From Variovorax paradoxus (GTDB taxonomy: Bacteria; Pseudomonadota; Gammaproteobacteria; Burkholderiales; Burkholderiaceae_C), in assembly GCF_022009635.1 (NCBI RefSeq), contig NZ_CP091716.1, positions 3,983,001-4,047,000 on the forward strand: a DNA stretch of 64,000 nt. The letters are read 5' to 3'. Positions 1 through 8,043 of this stretch are shown one piece after another. Positions within the stretch are counted from its first letter, which is position 1. The number at the start of each line of letters is the position of its first letter. A model generated the notes under the pieces. That model had not been told where the DNA came from, did not search any database, and worked only from the letters and a program-made list of their open reading frames with translations. Both the position numbers and the translations under genes were made by a program.

Positions 1-358
1 GCAGCGCGATGCGTTGCCACGCCACCGGCATTGCGCCGGCATGCAGCAGGGCCGCGTTGAAGGTCTCGACCACGATGTTGGCGTACTTGAACCATACGAG
101 CACGCCCAGGTTCAGCACGATGAACGCCACCAGCATGCCGCGCCTGTTCGGCCCTGCGCGCTCGACCAGCAGCCCGCCCGCCCAAGCGAGTGCGGTGAGC
201 GCAATGAACAGCAGCAGGAACAGCGGGCTCCACCAACCGTAGAACAGCCAGCTCGCCAGCAGCAGCACGACGTTCTTCGCGCGCGCCGGCGTCAGCGCAT
301 ACAGCAGCAGAAAGGCCGGCAGGAAGACAGCGAGGAATTCGAGCGATGCGAAAACCAC
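1..358 (-). CDS. MBOAT-family O-acyltransferase, AlgI-like (partial, N-terminus only)
   Basis: This is the first ~119 residues of a membrane-bound O-acyltransferase; the gene continues past the left edge. The translated N-terminus (FLAVFLPAFLLLYALTP, then KNVVLLLASWLFYGWW) has the spacing and hydrophobic pattern of AlgI proteins, which pass acetyl groups across the inner membrane to a periplasmic acetyltransferase. The start is a GTG 7 nt after the stop of the AlgF-like gene, so it is the third gene of a minus-strand operon with the AlgF-like and SGNH genes. The catalytic His region lies outside the window, so activity cannot be judged. The family call is fairly sure; the polymer acetylated is unknown. 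Confidence 0.85.
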   Translation of the reverse strand, partial: MVFASLEFLAVFLPAFLLLYALTPARAKNVVLLLASWLFYGWWSPLFLLLFIALTALAWAGGLLVERAGPNRRGMLVAFIVLNLGVLVWFKYANIVVETFNAALLHAGAMPVAWQRIAL

Positions 359-365
359 GGCCGGG

Positions 366-1046
366 TCAGCGCGCGATGCGGTCCTGCAGGCCCATCAGCC
401 GGCTGCCCTTGCCGGCGGGAACGAGGAACACGCTGTAGCGCTGGCCCGCCTGCAGCGAGCCCAGGTCGACCGTGCCTTCGACGGGCTGGCCGTTGCAGGT
501 GGCATGCACCGCCAGCTTCACCGGGTTGACGGCGCGGCGCGCGCTGGCAAGCGCTGCCTGCTTCTCGAAGATCGCCGCGTTGCCGCTGGCAGCCGAGAGG
601 CCCGCGGCGGTGCAGCGCGCATCGGCGTTGTAGAACGCGAGCGAGGCGCGCAGCGGGTCGAAGGTGGGGGGCGGCTCGATGAAGCTGGTGCCGGCAATCT
701 CGCCGTTCGCGCCTTGCCATGCCACCGCCGACGCCGAGCCGCCCGATGGCACGCGCAGCGTGATCGCCATCTGCTGCTGGCCGCTCTTCCAGTGTCCCGT
801 GACCGGGGCGTCGGAGCGCGCCGGCTGGTAGTCGGTGATGGGTGCCGAAGGCTGCACCACCACGCTCGCCTTGGCCGGGCCGCCGCTTTGCACCGTGAGC
901 GCATTCGATCCGGCATTGACGAAGCGCACCAGCGCCAGGTCTTGCGAGGGGCCCGTGTCGTACAGCTGCGGCGCGGCGCCGGCCACGGCGGGAAGCAGCA
1001 CGCCGAGCAGCGCACGGCGCCGCACCACGAGAGCGGCGCGCCTCAT
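366..1046 (-). CDS. AlgF-like alginate O-acetylation protein
   Basis: A 226-residue exported protein. The N-terminus is basic then hydrophobic (RRRALLGVLLPAVAGA), a likely signal peptide ending near Ala-rich residues, followed by an all-beta-looking region beginning QLYDTGPSQDLALVRFVNAG, the pattern seen in AlgF periplasmic adaptors of alginate-type acetylation systems. AlgF helps AlgI/AlgJ-type proteins transfer acetyl groups to the exported polysaccharide. The ATG overlaps the stop of the upstream SGNH gene (ATGA) and the gene is followed after 7 nt by the AlgI-like gene, so the three are translationally coupled. No alginate polymerase or epimerase lies nearby, so the substrate may be another polymer. 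Confidence 0.75.
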   Translation of the reverse strand: MRRAALVVRRRALLGVLLPAVAGAAPQLYDTGPSQDLALVRFVNAGSNALTVQSGGPAKASVVVQPSAPITDYQPARSDAPVTGHWKSGQQQMAITLRVPSGGSASAVAWQGANGEIAGTSFIEPPPTFDPLRASLAFYNADARCTAAGLSAASGNAAIFEKQAALASARRAVNPVKLAVHATCNGQPVEGTVDLGSLQAGQRYSVFLVPAGKGSRLMGLQDRIAR

Positions 1047-1717
1047 GGCCGCGCGGCACCGGTGGCGGGTGCGAGGGGCAGCCGGGCGACGGCCTTGGCG
1101 ATGGCACCTCCCCAGGCGCGATAGCCGCTCGCGTTGAAATGCTGGCCGTCGATGGTCGACCACTGGCCGCGCGCGGACATCTCCAGCGAATCGATGAAAG
1201 TGCAGGGCGCCACGTTGGTCGCGAGGAAGCGGCTCACCGTCTCGGCGCGCGCGTAGGTCTTGCCGTACTGGCCGCCTTCCTGCCCCCATGCGGGGCCGAC
1301 CCATGCGCATCGGGTGCCGGTCGCCGAAATGGCGCCGGTGAGCGCGGTCACCTGCTGCCACACCCAGTTCATCGGGAAATCGTCCTGGCGGTAGGCGGCC
1401 ATGGTGTCGCCGAGCACGATCAGCACCAGGTCCGGGTGCTCGGCCTTGATGAGCTGCGCCACCGCCGTGGTCCTGGCGCGGGTGCCGGGGCTCACCACCG
1501 CCGGCTTGTTGCCGATGCGCTCCGCGCTGCCGCAGGAACCGGGCTTGGACACCGTCCAGTCGTAAGGCTGCACGCCGCACACGCCGATCGAATGCACCTT
1601 CGCGCCCTGGCGCTGGAGATCGTCATGCAGCGACGACATCAGATAGCTCGGCTGCGACAGATGACTGTCCCCGATGATGAGGATGGAAAGACCGGCAATT
1701 GCCGCTGCGAGTGCCAC
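1043..1717 (-). CDS. SGNH/GDSL-type hydrolase, AlgJ/AlgX-like acetyltransferase
   Basis: About 224 residues. A hydrophobic N-terminus (ALAAAIAGLSILII) is followed directly by GDSH, the block I serine motif of SGNH enzymes. Near the C-terminus, DGQHF supplies the Asp and His of the triad. In alginate-type systems this fold moves acetyl from the membrane protein onto sugar hydroxyls in the periplasm. A GTG start at 1717 is preferred because AAAGGG lies about 6 nt upstream; a TTG one codon earlier is possible. The gene follows a LysR gene by 41 nt on the same strand and overlaps the AlgF-like gene by 4 nt. It could instead be a free-standing esterase, but its partners argue for acetyl transfer. 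Confidence 0.75.
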   Translation of the reverse strand: MALAAAIAGLSILIIGDSHLSQPSYLMSSLHDDLQRQGAKVHSIGVCGVQPYDWTVSKPGSCGSAERIGNKPAVVSPGTRARTTAVAQLIKAEHPDLVLIVLGDTMAAYRQDDFPMNWVWQQVTALTGAISATGTRCAWVGPAWGQEGGQYGKTYARAETVSRFLATNVAPCTFIDSLEMSARGQWSTIDGQHFNASGYRAWGGAIAKAVARLPLAPATGAARP

Positions 1718-1758
1718 CAATATCCCTTTCGTTTGCAAGGCCGGAAAATGTACCAGCC

Positions 1759-2658
1759 TCAGTGCCCCATCGCTTCGGCGATCGCGTCTATCGCCACCCG
1801 CAACCTCGGCAGCATCACCGGCGCTGTGAGCCACAGCGCATGGATCGGCAGGTGCCCGGCGATGCGCCCGGCCATCGGCGCGCGCAGGCGGCCCTCGGCC
1901 AAGTCCCGGGCCACCAGCCAGCGGGGCAGGAGGCCGATGCCGCGCCCGCCGCGCACGGCCGCCAGCGTGAGCATGCTGCTGTCGGTGCTCAGGCGCGAAG
2001 GCGGCGACCAGCTCTCGATGCGCCCGGCGTCGTCCACCAGCTGCCAGGGCACCGGCTGCCCGCGATGCGTGGTCGTGATCAGCGCATGCCGTGAAAGATC
2101 GTCCTTCGACAGCGGCTCGCCATGCCGTTCCAGGTAGGCGGCCGACGCACACAGCACCACCTCCTGCGTGCCGAGCCGCCGCGCCGTCAGCCCCGACACA
2201 TCGGGCAGTTCGCCGATGCGCACCGCCAGGTCGATGCCGCGCGCCAGCAGGTCGATGCGCTCGACGTCCAACGAAATGTCGAAGCCCAGCGCGGGATACC
2301 GGTCGCCCAGCGCATGCAGCACCGGCGCGATCACCTCGGTGCCGAACAGCGGCGGCAGGCTCACGCGCAGCACGCCGCTGGGCGTGGACGCGGCCTGCGC
2401 GAGCGAAGCCTCCACCTGGTCGATGTCGCCGGTGGCGCGGCGGCAGGCTTCTTCATAGGTCCGGCCCTCGGGCGTGAGCGACAGGCGCCGCGTGGTGCGC
2501 TCGAACAGCCGAACCTTCAGCCGGGCCTCCAGCCGGGCAATGGTCTTGGCGATGGCCGAAGGCGAGAGCGCCAGCCCGTCGGCTGCCCTGGCGAAGCTGC
2601 CCGCGTGGCAGACGGCCAGGAAAACGCGGATGGGGCCGTGCGGCTCGAGGTTGGACAT
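1759..2658 (-). CDS. LysR-family transcriptional regulator
   Basis: 299 residues, the usual LysR length. The N-terminal winged helix-turn-helix covers about residues 5-65 (FARAADGLALSPSAIAKTIARLEARLKVRLFERTTRR is the core, read in pieces), followed by a substrate-binding effector domain. It is divergent from the short-chain dehydrogenase at 2790 across 131 nt that hold an 11-bp palindrome, so that gene is the natural target. The acetylation operon lies 41 nt downstream on the same strand and could be read through. The effector is unknown. Confidence 0.9.
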   Translation of the reverse strand: MSNLEPHGPIRVFLAVCHAGSFARAADGLALSPSAIAKTIARLEARLKVRLFERTTRRLSLTPEGRTYEEACRRATGDIDQVEASLAQAASTPSGVLRVSLPPLFGTEVIAPVLHALGDRYPALGFDISLDVERIDLLARGIDLAVRIGELPDVSGLTARRLGTQEVVLCASAAYLERHGEPLSKDDLSRHALITTTHRGQPVPWQLVDDAGRIESWSPPSRLSTDSSMLTLAAVRGGRGIGLLPRWLVARDLAEGRLRAPMAGRIAGHLPIHALWLTAPVMLPRLRVAIDAIAEAMGH

Positions 2659-2748
2659 GGGGGAGGGTCGGGAGCGGGAGCGATTGCGGAACCCGGCGCG
2701 CGGGTGTCGCGAAATCTTATCGTTTTACCTGCGCGGGGCGCGTTCCTA

Positions 2749-2759
2749 GCATCGGATGC
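2749..2759. promoter_or_regulatory. 11-bp palindrome in the LysR/SDR divergent region
   Basis: GCATC-G-GATGC is a perfect inverted repeat 30 bp before the GTG start of the dehydrogenase and 90 bp before the LysR start. Its place between a LysR gene and its divergent neighbour suits an operator, but the size is small and chance occurrence is possible. Confidence 0.25.
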
Positions 2760-2789
2760 CTGTATTCAACACAACCGACAAGGCGCCTC

Positions 2790-3506
2790 GTGAGCACACT
2801 CGCAGAAAAAACCTACGCCATCATCGGCGGCACCTCGGGCATGGGCTTCGCGCTCGCCCGGCAACTGGTCGCGCGCGGCGACCGCGTTCTCATCGGCGGG
2901 CGCTCGCGCGAGAAGGCCGACGCCGCCGCGCAGCGCCTCGGCCCGCTGGCCATCGCGCGCACCGTGGATGCCCGGGAGCGCGACTCGATCGCCGCGTTCT
3001 TCGAGGGCAGCGGGCCGCTCGCGGGCCTGTTCACGCCGGGCTCGGTCAACCACTCGGTGTCGTTCCGCGAAGACTCGCAGGAGGCGGCCGAGGCGGTGTT
3101 CAAGGCCAAGTTCTGGGGCCAGTACTGGGCGGTTCATGCCGCGCTGCCGCACCTCGCGCCCGATGCATCGGTGGTGCTGATGTCGGGCGCGGCGTCGGTG
3201 CGGCCGATCGGCGCGCCGGCCTATGCGGCATGCAACGCGGCGGTCGAGGGGCTGGCGCGCGCGCTTGCGCTGGAACTGGCGCCGATCCGCGTGAACTGCG
3301 TCTCGCCCGGCACCATCGACAGCGAACTCTGGCGCAACCGCCCGGCCGAAGTGCGCAAGGCCGTGGGCGAGACCTGGGAAAAGCTCACGCTCAACCGCCG
3401 CTTCGGCACGGTCGACGAAGCGGCCGGCGCGGCACTGTTCCTGCTCGACAACGGCAACATGAACGGCTCGGCGATCTACGTCGACGGCGGCTACACGCTG
3501 CGTTGA
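2790..3506 (+). CDS. SDR-family NAD(P)-dependent oxidoreductase
   Basis: 238 residues, a classical short-chain dehydrogenase. The Rossmann motif IGGTSGMGFA (about residues 13-22) binds NAD(P), the R residues after the second strand (GGRSREK) favour NADPH, and the catalytic region has S-G-A-A-S followed by Y-A-A-C-N-A in place of the usual YxxxK, so the Lys position reads Asn. The C-terminus (GSAIYVDGGYTLR) is typical of the family. The start is GTG with AAGG about 6 nt upstream. It is divergent from a LysR regulator that probably controls it. The apparent loss of the catalytic Lys deserves checking; substrate unknown. Confidence 0.88.
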   Translation: MSTLAEKTYAIIGGTSGMGFALARQLVARGDRVLIGGRSREKADAAAQRLGPLAIARTVDARERDSIAAFFEGSGPLAGLFTPGSVNHSVSFREDSQEAAEAVFKAKFWGQYWAVHAALPHLAPDASVVLMSGAASVRPIGAPAYAACNAAVEGLARALALELAPIRVNCVSPGTIDSELWRNRPAEVRKAVGETWEKLTLNRRFGTVDEAAGAALFLLDNGNMNGSAIYVDGGYTLR

Positions 3507-3573
3507 GCACGCGGGTCCGTCATCCATGAAAAACACATAAGAAAACTCGAAATCCGGCGTTCCCCAGAGGGCA

Positions 3574-4680
3574 TTGCACGGGCTCAATGTCGGGTTTTCC
3601 CGCTGCCGGCTTCGAACCTTGTCAGACCTTTCTTCCGGACTTCCCGCGCCACGGCGCCTGGGCTTCTTCAGCCGCCTGCTCGACGACACGACGGCCGCCG
3701 AACGCTACCGGCTCGTTGCGGAGCAGATCGCGCATGCCGAAGCCCTGGGCTTCGACTCCGCATGGGTGGCGCAGCACCACTTCCATGAACACGAGGGCGG
3801 CCTGCCGTCGCCTTTTGTCTTCCTCGCTTATGTGGCCTCGCGCACGAAGCGGATTCGCCTGGGCACCGGCATCGTCACGCTGCCGCTCGAAAACGCGGTG
3901 CGCGTGGCGGAAGACGCCGCCGTGCTCGACCTGCTTTCGGGCGGCCGGCTCGAAGTGGGGGTCGGCACCGGTGGCACGCCAGAGGCGTTCGCGGCCTTCG
4001 GGCTCGACAGCCACGAGCGCTCGGCCATCTTCGCGCGGCAGCTCGATGCGGTGCGCGCGGCATGGGCCGGCCGGCCACTGGCGGGCGGCGACACGCTGTA
4101 CCCCTCGGGTGCGCAGTTGACGGAGCGCATCTGGCAGGCCACCTTCTCCGTGAGTGGAGGCACCCGCGCGGGACAGGCCGGCGACGGCCTGATGCTGTCG
4201 CGCACACAGCCGCGCCCCGGCCATGCGCCCGATGCGCCGCTTTCCGAACTGCAGAACCCCATCGTCGATGCCTACCTGGCGGCGCTGCCGGCCGGCGTGG
4301 CGCCACGCATCGTCGGCTCGCGCAGCGTGTTCGTGGCCGAGACCCGGCAGGAGGCGCTGCGGCTGGCCGACATCGGCCTGCGCCGCTCGGCCGCGCGTTT
4401 TGCCGCCTCGGGCCAGGCCGGGCTGGCGGACCGCGCGGGACCGCGGGCGTCGCTCGAGGAACTGATCGCCGCCTACGACGTGCATGTGGGCTCGCCCGAC
4501 GACGTGATCGCCTCGCTGCGCGCCGACAGCACGCTCGACCGCGTGACCGACCTGGTCTGCCAGGTGCATTCGGTCGATCCGCCGCACGCGGCCATCCTGC
4601 GCTCCATCGAGCTGATCGCGACCGAGGTCGCGCCGGCGCTGGGCATCCACTCTTCATCCACGCTTCGCGAGACCGCATGA
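3574..4680 (+). CDS. luciferase-like FMN-dependent monooxygenase (KPN_01858-type)
   Basis: 368 residues if the TTG at 3574 is used; AGAGG about 5 nt upstream supports it, though a second TTG at 3619 is possible. The protein is a bacterial-luciferase-fold TIM barrel (RLGFFSRLLDD, then SAWVAQHHFHEHEGG, LGTGIVTLPLE). Such enzymes use FMNH2 and O2 to oxidise small molecules. It overlaps by 4 nt a CMD-domain gene, which is followed 8 nt later by an AhpD-like gene. This trio matches a conserved cassette in which a luciferase-like monooxygenase of the KPN_01858 kind sits with Avi_7170- and Avi_7169-type proteins. The substrate is not established. Confidence 0.85.
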   Translation: MHGLNVGFSRCRLRTLSDLSSGLPAPRRLGFFSRLLDDTTAAERYRLVAEQIAHAEALGFDSAWVAQHHFHEHEGGLPSPFVFLAYVASRTKRIRLGTGIVTLPLENAVRVAEDAAVLDLLSGGRLEVGVGTGGTPEAFAAFGLDSHERSAIFARQLDAVRAAWAGRPLAGGDTLYPSGAQLTERIWQATFSVSGGTRAGQAGDGLMLSRTQPRPGHAPDAPLSELQNPIVDAYLAALPAGVAPRIVGSRSVFVAETRQEALRLADIGLRRSAARFAASGQAGLADRAGPRASLEELIAAYDVHVGSPDDVIASLRADSTLDRVTDLVCQVHSVDPPHAAILRSIELIATEVAPALGIHSSSTLRETA

Positions 4681-5330
4681 ACGCCGTTGCTTCTCCTCCT
4701 TCGTCTTCCGACTCCGCCACACCCGATGTGATCGACGCCCTCGTCGGCATTGCATCGAGCGACCATCTCGACCACGTCCGCCGGGGCCGCGAGCAGGCCC
4801 GCACCCATGCGCAGCAGAGCTACCTCTCGCTGTTCGAGCCGACGCCGCCGGTGGTCGGCAACTTCGACATCGCCGACCGCTTCGCGATCGCCGCCTTCGT
4901 GGCCGCGCTGCACGGCCATGCGGGCGTGACGCGCTTCTATGCGGAGCAACTGGCCGGGCAGGGCGCCCGCGCGGGCGTGGCCGATGCGATTGCCGCCGAG
5001 GCAAAACGCGGCGCCGCGCAAGGCCCGTACGGCAGCTACCAGGCGGGCCCGCTCAGCGCCGAAGACACGGCCGGCCCCTCGTATGCCGTGAGCGACGCTC
5101 ACCGCGAACTGCTCGGCGAGCTTCTCTCCGCAGCGCTCGCGCATGCGCACCTGCTGGTGTTCCATCCGCGAGACGCCAGCCCGGCCGCCCTGCAGGCGCT
5201 GCTGGACGCCGGCTGGAGCAGCACCGGCATCGTCACGCTGTCGCAACTGGTGGCGTTCCTCGCATTCCAGATCCGTGTCGTCACCGGCCTGCAGGCACTG
5301 GCGCAACGTCCCGCAACCTCCATCGACTGA
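4677..5330 (+). CDS. CMD-domain protein, Avi_7170-type
   Basis: 217 residues. The start ATG overlaps the stop of the luciferase-like gene (ATGA). The sequence has the all-helical carboxymuconolactone-decarboxylase look (RFAIAAFVAALHGHAGVTRFYAEQL; LVAFLAFQIRVVTGLQAL) but lacks the CxxC redox pair of AhpD enzymes. It is followed 8 nt later by a CxxC-containing relative, so the two may form a mixed complex in which only the partner is redox-active. The exact role is unknown; the cassette with a flavin monooxygenase suggests handling of a peroxide or oxidised product. Confidence 0.75.
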   Translation: MNAVASPPSSSDSATPDVIDALVGIASSDHLDHVRRGREQARTHAQQSYLSLFEPTPPVVGNFDIADRFAIAAFVAALHGHAGVTRFYAEQLAGQGARAGVADAIAAEAKRGAAQGPYGSYQAGPLSAEDTAGPSYAVSDAHRELLGELLSAALAHAHLLVFHPRDASPAALQALLDAGWSSTGIVTLSQLVAFLAFQIRVVTGLQALAQRPATSID

Positions 5331-5338
5331 GCCCGGCC

Positions 5339-5941
5339 ATGAGCAACCGCGAATCGACCCTGATCTATCCCGACAACACGCACCCGACCGTCTTCACCCA
5401 GGCGCAGCTCGAATGGCTGCCCTGGCTGGAGCCGCTGCCCGAGGCCGAGCTGACCGAGCGCCACTTCGCCGGACTGGTGGACGCGGCGCGCGCCAAGTCG
5501 CCGTACTTCCGGCTGCTGGCGCGCGACCCGGACATCCTGGGCGCCCGCACGCGCACCGACAAGGACATCTTCTACAACCCCGAAGCCGGCCTGCCGCGCG
5601 CCGAGCGCGAGCTGTCGGCGGCCGCGGCTTCGCGCTACAACGGCTGCATCTATTGCGCGTCGGTGCATGCGCGCTTCGCCTCGCATTTCTCGCACCGCAC
5701 CGAAGACGTGCAGCGGCTGCTCGACGAAGGCACCGGCGCCGAACTGGGCGAGCGCTGGAACACCATCGTCGCGGCCTCGGTGGCGCTGTCGTCCACGCCC
5801 TCGGCCTTCGGCGTCGAGCACATCGACCAGTTGCGCGCGCAAGGACTGGACGACCTGGCGATTGCCGACGTGATCCATGGCGCGGCCTTCTTCAACTGGG
5901 CCAATCGGCTGATGCTTTCGCTGGGTGAGCCGCAGGCCTGA
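5339..5941 (+). CDS. alkylhydroperoxidase-domain protein, Avi_7169-type
   Basis: 200 residues, AhpD/CMD fold. The motif YNGCIYCASVHA holds the CxxC pair and downstream His of AhpD-type peroxidases, which reduce hydroperoxides using thiol relay. It is the third gene of the operon with the luciferase-like monooxygenase and the CMD protein, 8 nt after the latter. The shared operon implies that it detoxifies a peroxide made by the monooxygenase, or takes part in its chemistry; that link is inference. Confidence 0.82.
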   Translation: MSNRESTLIYPDNTHPTVFTQAQLEWLPWLEPLPEAELTERHFAGLVDAARAKSPYFRLLARDPDILGARTRTDKDIFYNPEAGLPRAERELSAAAASRYNGCIYCASVHARFASHFSHRTEDVQRLLDEGTGAELGERWNTIVAASVALSSTPSAFGVEHIDQLRAQGLDDLAIADVIHGAAFFNWANRLMLSLGEPQA

Positions 5942-6078
5942 TTGCGGGCGCGACAAGAACTTTCGGACTCACCCGTTCTGGGGATGTTCGAGCCAAATCG
6001 GCCACAGAACAATCCTCCGGCGCAAACTTTCAAGAAAACCAACTACGCGCAGCACCTCGTTCCTCGAATGGGAAACAC

Positions 6079-7722
6079 ATGCCTCGTACCGTTGTCATCG
6101 GCTGCGGAATTTCGGCCGCTGCTTACTTGTTGTCCGCCAACCGCAACCTGGGCACCGTGATCGGCACGGGCGGTCCGGACCTCTGGCAACAGATCGCTCC
6201 TACCCACAGGATGGGTCAGCCCACTCCGCTTCTGACAGGCAACCTGCTCAACGCGCCGCGAGGGTTCAGCACAAGGCCGCAACCGGGCACGACGCCCTTC
6301 ATGCAGGCAGGCGATTTTGCGAATCTGGTGGAGTACCACTTCAGAAGCAACACGCACTTCCAGTTTCCGGGCTCACTGGTCGACAGCATCAAGCGTTTGC
6401 CGAACGGGCAGTACGAGGTTCGTGGGCGGGTATGGGGCGCAAGCCTGACCATTGTTTGCGACAACGTGATCATTGCCGTCGGGCCTGGGCCTGCACGCCC
6501 GCTGATGGTTGGCGAAAACGGTGACATCGGCGTGGATGTGCGAGGGCTCGACGGATACGTTGTAGGTGGCACCGAGTTCATGTCACCCAACTGGCAGATG
6601 CCGCGCGGGGAAGCCATGCGCAACAGGACCGTTGCGGTCTATGGCGGTTCCGCCACCGCGGCATGGGTGGTCGAGCTGGCACAGATGCGAGGGATGAATG
6701 TGGTGCGCTGGTTCACTCGCCCGGGTACCGGCACCGATGCCTGGAACGTCGATATCCGCTTCGAAGCCGCGTTTCCCGCGGGTTCGAGAAACACCGAAGT
6801 CAGGCAGAGCACCCGAGAACAGCGCGCCGTGTTGAAGTTGACGGCAATCAAGATCATCCGGCCGCACGAGGGCTCGCCATTTCTGGGCCTCACGTTCCTT
6901 GACGAGGCCGGTCATGTGGTCAGGCTTGCGGTGGACTTGCTTGTGTACGCGCTCGGTGCCGCACACACCAGGGACACAGGCATCCGTGCGATGCTGGACC
7001 GAGATACGCAGGCGCAGCTGGTGGCCTACTATGACCGCAACCTCGCGATCAGCGCCCGGCCTTCGCTGCTGGCCGTGGGCACGGGCGACGGGTCTCTGAT
7101 GATCGTGGGTTCGGCCATGTGCAGCGTGGCCGGTTTTGGCAACGACATGACGCTCCAGGGCGACCCGACCCGAACACTCGCCACGCTGGGCCGCTACACC
7201 GACATCAGCAATTCCCTGCCGCCCGCGGCCCGGCCGCCCGAAGGCATCGGCATGATCATGGCCGGCATCGAAGCCTTGAACGAGTTCATGCCTGTCAGAG
7301 CCACCGGACGCCTCATCGCGGTCTACAGAAAGCCGCACGGCCAGGGTCTTGGCTTTCATGACGTCGCGTTTGCATGGAACATCAACTACAACACCAGCAA
7401 TCGAACCCAACTGGCGGCGTTTCTTGCAAGCACCACAGACTTGCCGGCCTTCGCGGCCAATGTCGCCGTGGCGCTGATTGTCAAGCTGCGCACCCGTGCC
7501 GGAAACGTGCTGGGCCTCAGCGACGGACAGGTACAACTGATCGTCTGGACAGCACTGTGCTATGCCCATGCACTGGCGGCGCTGAACCGCGACCTGGAAG
7601 GCACGCGTCTAAGCTCGGACAGGAACCATGGCGCGGACCGGTTCATCGACATGTGCGTGGACTACATGACCACTGAGCACACGCACGTCGCCTACTGGGC
7701 GCACTACGGGATCAACTGCTGA
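6079..7722 (+). CDS. FAD/NAD(P)-binding oxidoreductase-like protein, function unknown
   Basis: 547 residues. A dinucleotide-binding motif opens the protein (VVIGCGISAAA, residues 5-15), IIAVGPGPAR (131-140) resembles the conserved strand-turn of flavin monooxygenases, and a second Rossmann turn VYGGSATAA (187-195) could bind NAD(P)H. VGTGDGSLMIVGSAM near residue 335 may close the FAD site. The last ~150 residues (from about 400) match nothing I recognise. GGGAAA precedes the ATG. It stands alone after a 137-nt gap and converges on a dodecin gene 42 nt away. I infer a flavoenzyme but cannot name a substrate. Confidence 0.6.
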   Translation: MPRTVVIGCGISAAAYLLSANRNLGTVIGTGGPDLWQQIAPTHRMGQPTPLLTGNLLNAPRGFSTRPQPGTTPFMQAGDFANLVEYHFRSNTHFQFPGSLVDSIKRLPNGQYEVRGRVWGASLTIVCDNVIIAVGPGPARPLMVGENGDIGVDVRGLDGYVVGGTEFMSPNWQMPRGEAMRNRTVAVYGGSATAAWVVELAQMRGMNVVRWFTRPGTGTDAWNVDIRFEAAFPAGSRNTEVRQSTREQRAVLKLTAIKIIRPHEGSPFLGLTFLDEAGHVVRLAVDLLVYALGAAHTRDTGIRAMLDRDTQAQLVAYYDRNLAISARPSLLAVGTGDGSLMIVGSAMCSVAGFGNDMTLQGDPTRTLATLGRYTDISNSLPPAARPPEGIGMIMAGIEALNEFMPVRATGRLIAVYRKPHGQGLGFHDVAFAWNINYNTSNRTQLAAFLASTTDLPAFAANVAVALIVKLRTRAGNVLGLSDGQVQLIVWTALCYAHALAALNRDLEGTRLSSDRNHGADRFIDMCVDYMTTEHTHVAYWAHYGINC

Positions 7723-7764
7723 AGCGTCAGCCCCTCCGACCCATTGCACACCGGCCGGGCGCAC

Positions 7765-7971
7765 TCACTCCAGCGTAAAGCCGATCTTCAACGTCACCTG
7801 CCAGTGCGCGACCTTGCCGTCGACCACGTGGCCGCGCGTCTCGGTCACGGTGAACCACTGGATGTTGCGCACCGTCTCGTGCGCCTTGGCGATGGCGGTC
7901 TGCACTGCGTCTTCGACGCCCTTTGGCGACGAGCCTGTCAGTTCGAGTGTTTTGTAGACATGGTTGGACAT
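7765..7971 (-). CDS. dodecin family flavin-binding protein
   Basis: 68 residues, the standard dodecin size. The sequence [19 protein letters not shown], with WF at the flavin-stacking position ([13 protein letters not shown]) and a C-terminal strand [12 protein letters not shown], is typical. Dodecins form hollow dodecamers that store or buffer riboflavin/FMN/FAD. AAGGAG about 8 nt before the ATG is a strong ribosome site. The gene converges with the flavoenzyme-like gene at 6079-7722, which may only be coincidence. Confidence 0.92.
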   Translation of the reverse strand: MSNHVYKTLELTGSSPKGVEDAVQTAIAKAHETVRNIQWFTVTETRGHVVDGKVAHWQVTLKIGFTLE

Positions 7972-8043
7972 GGCGTCTTTCTCCTTGGTTGATTGCAGGA
8001 TGAGTGAGGCTTGCCAAGGTGCATCGTAGTCCTGCGCCCCGGC

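Noticed and set aside
292..1580. Long overlapping frames on the same strand near the acetylation genes.
   Set aside because: They are Arg/Ala-rich shadows caused by high GC; the AlgF, SGNH and AlgI frames have real motifs and tight coupling.
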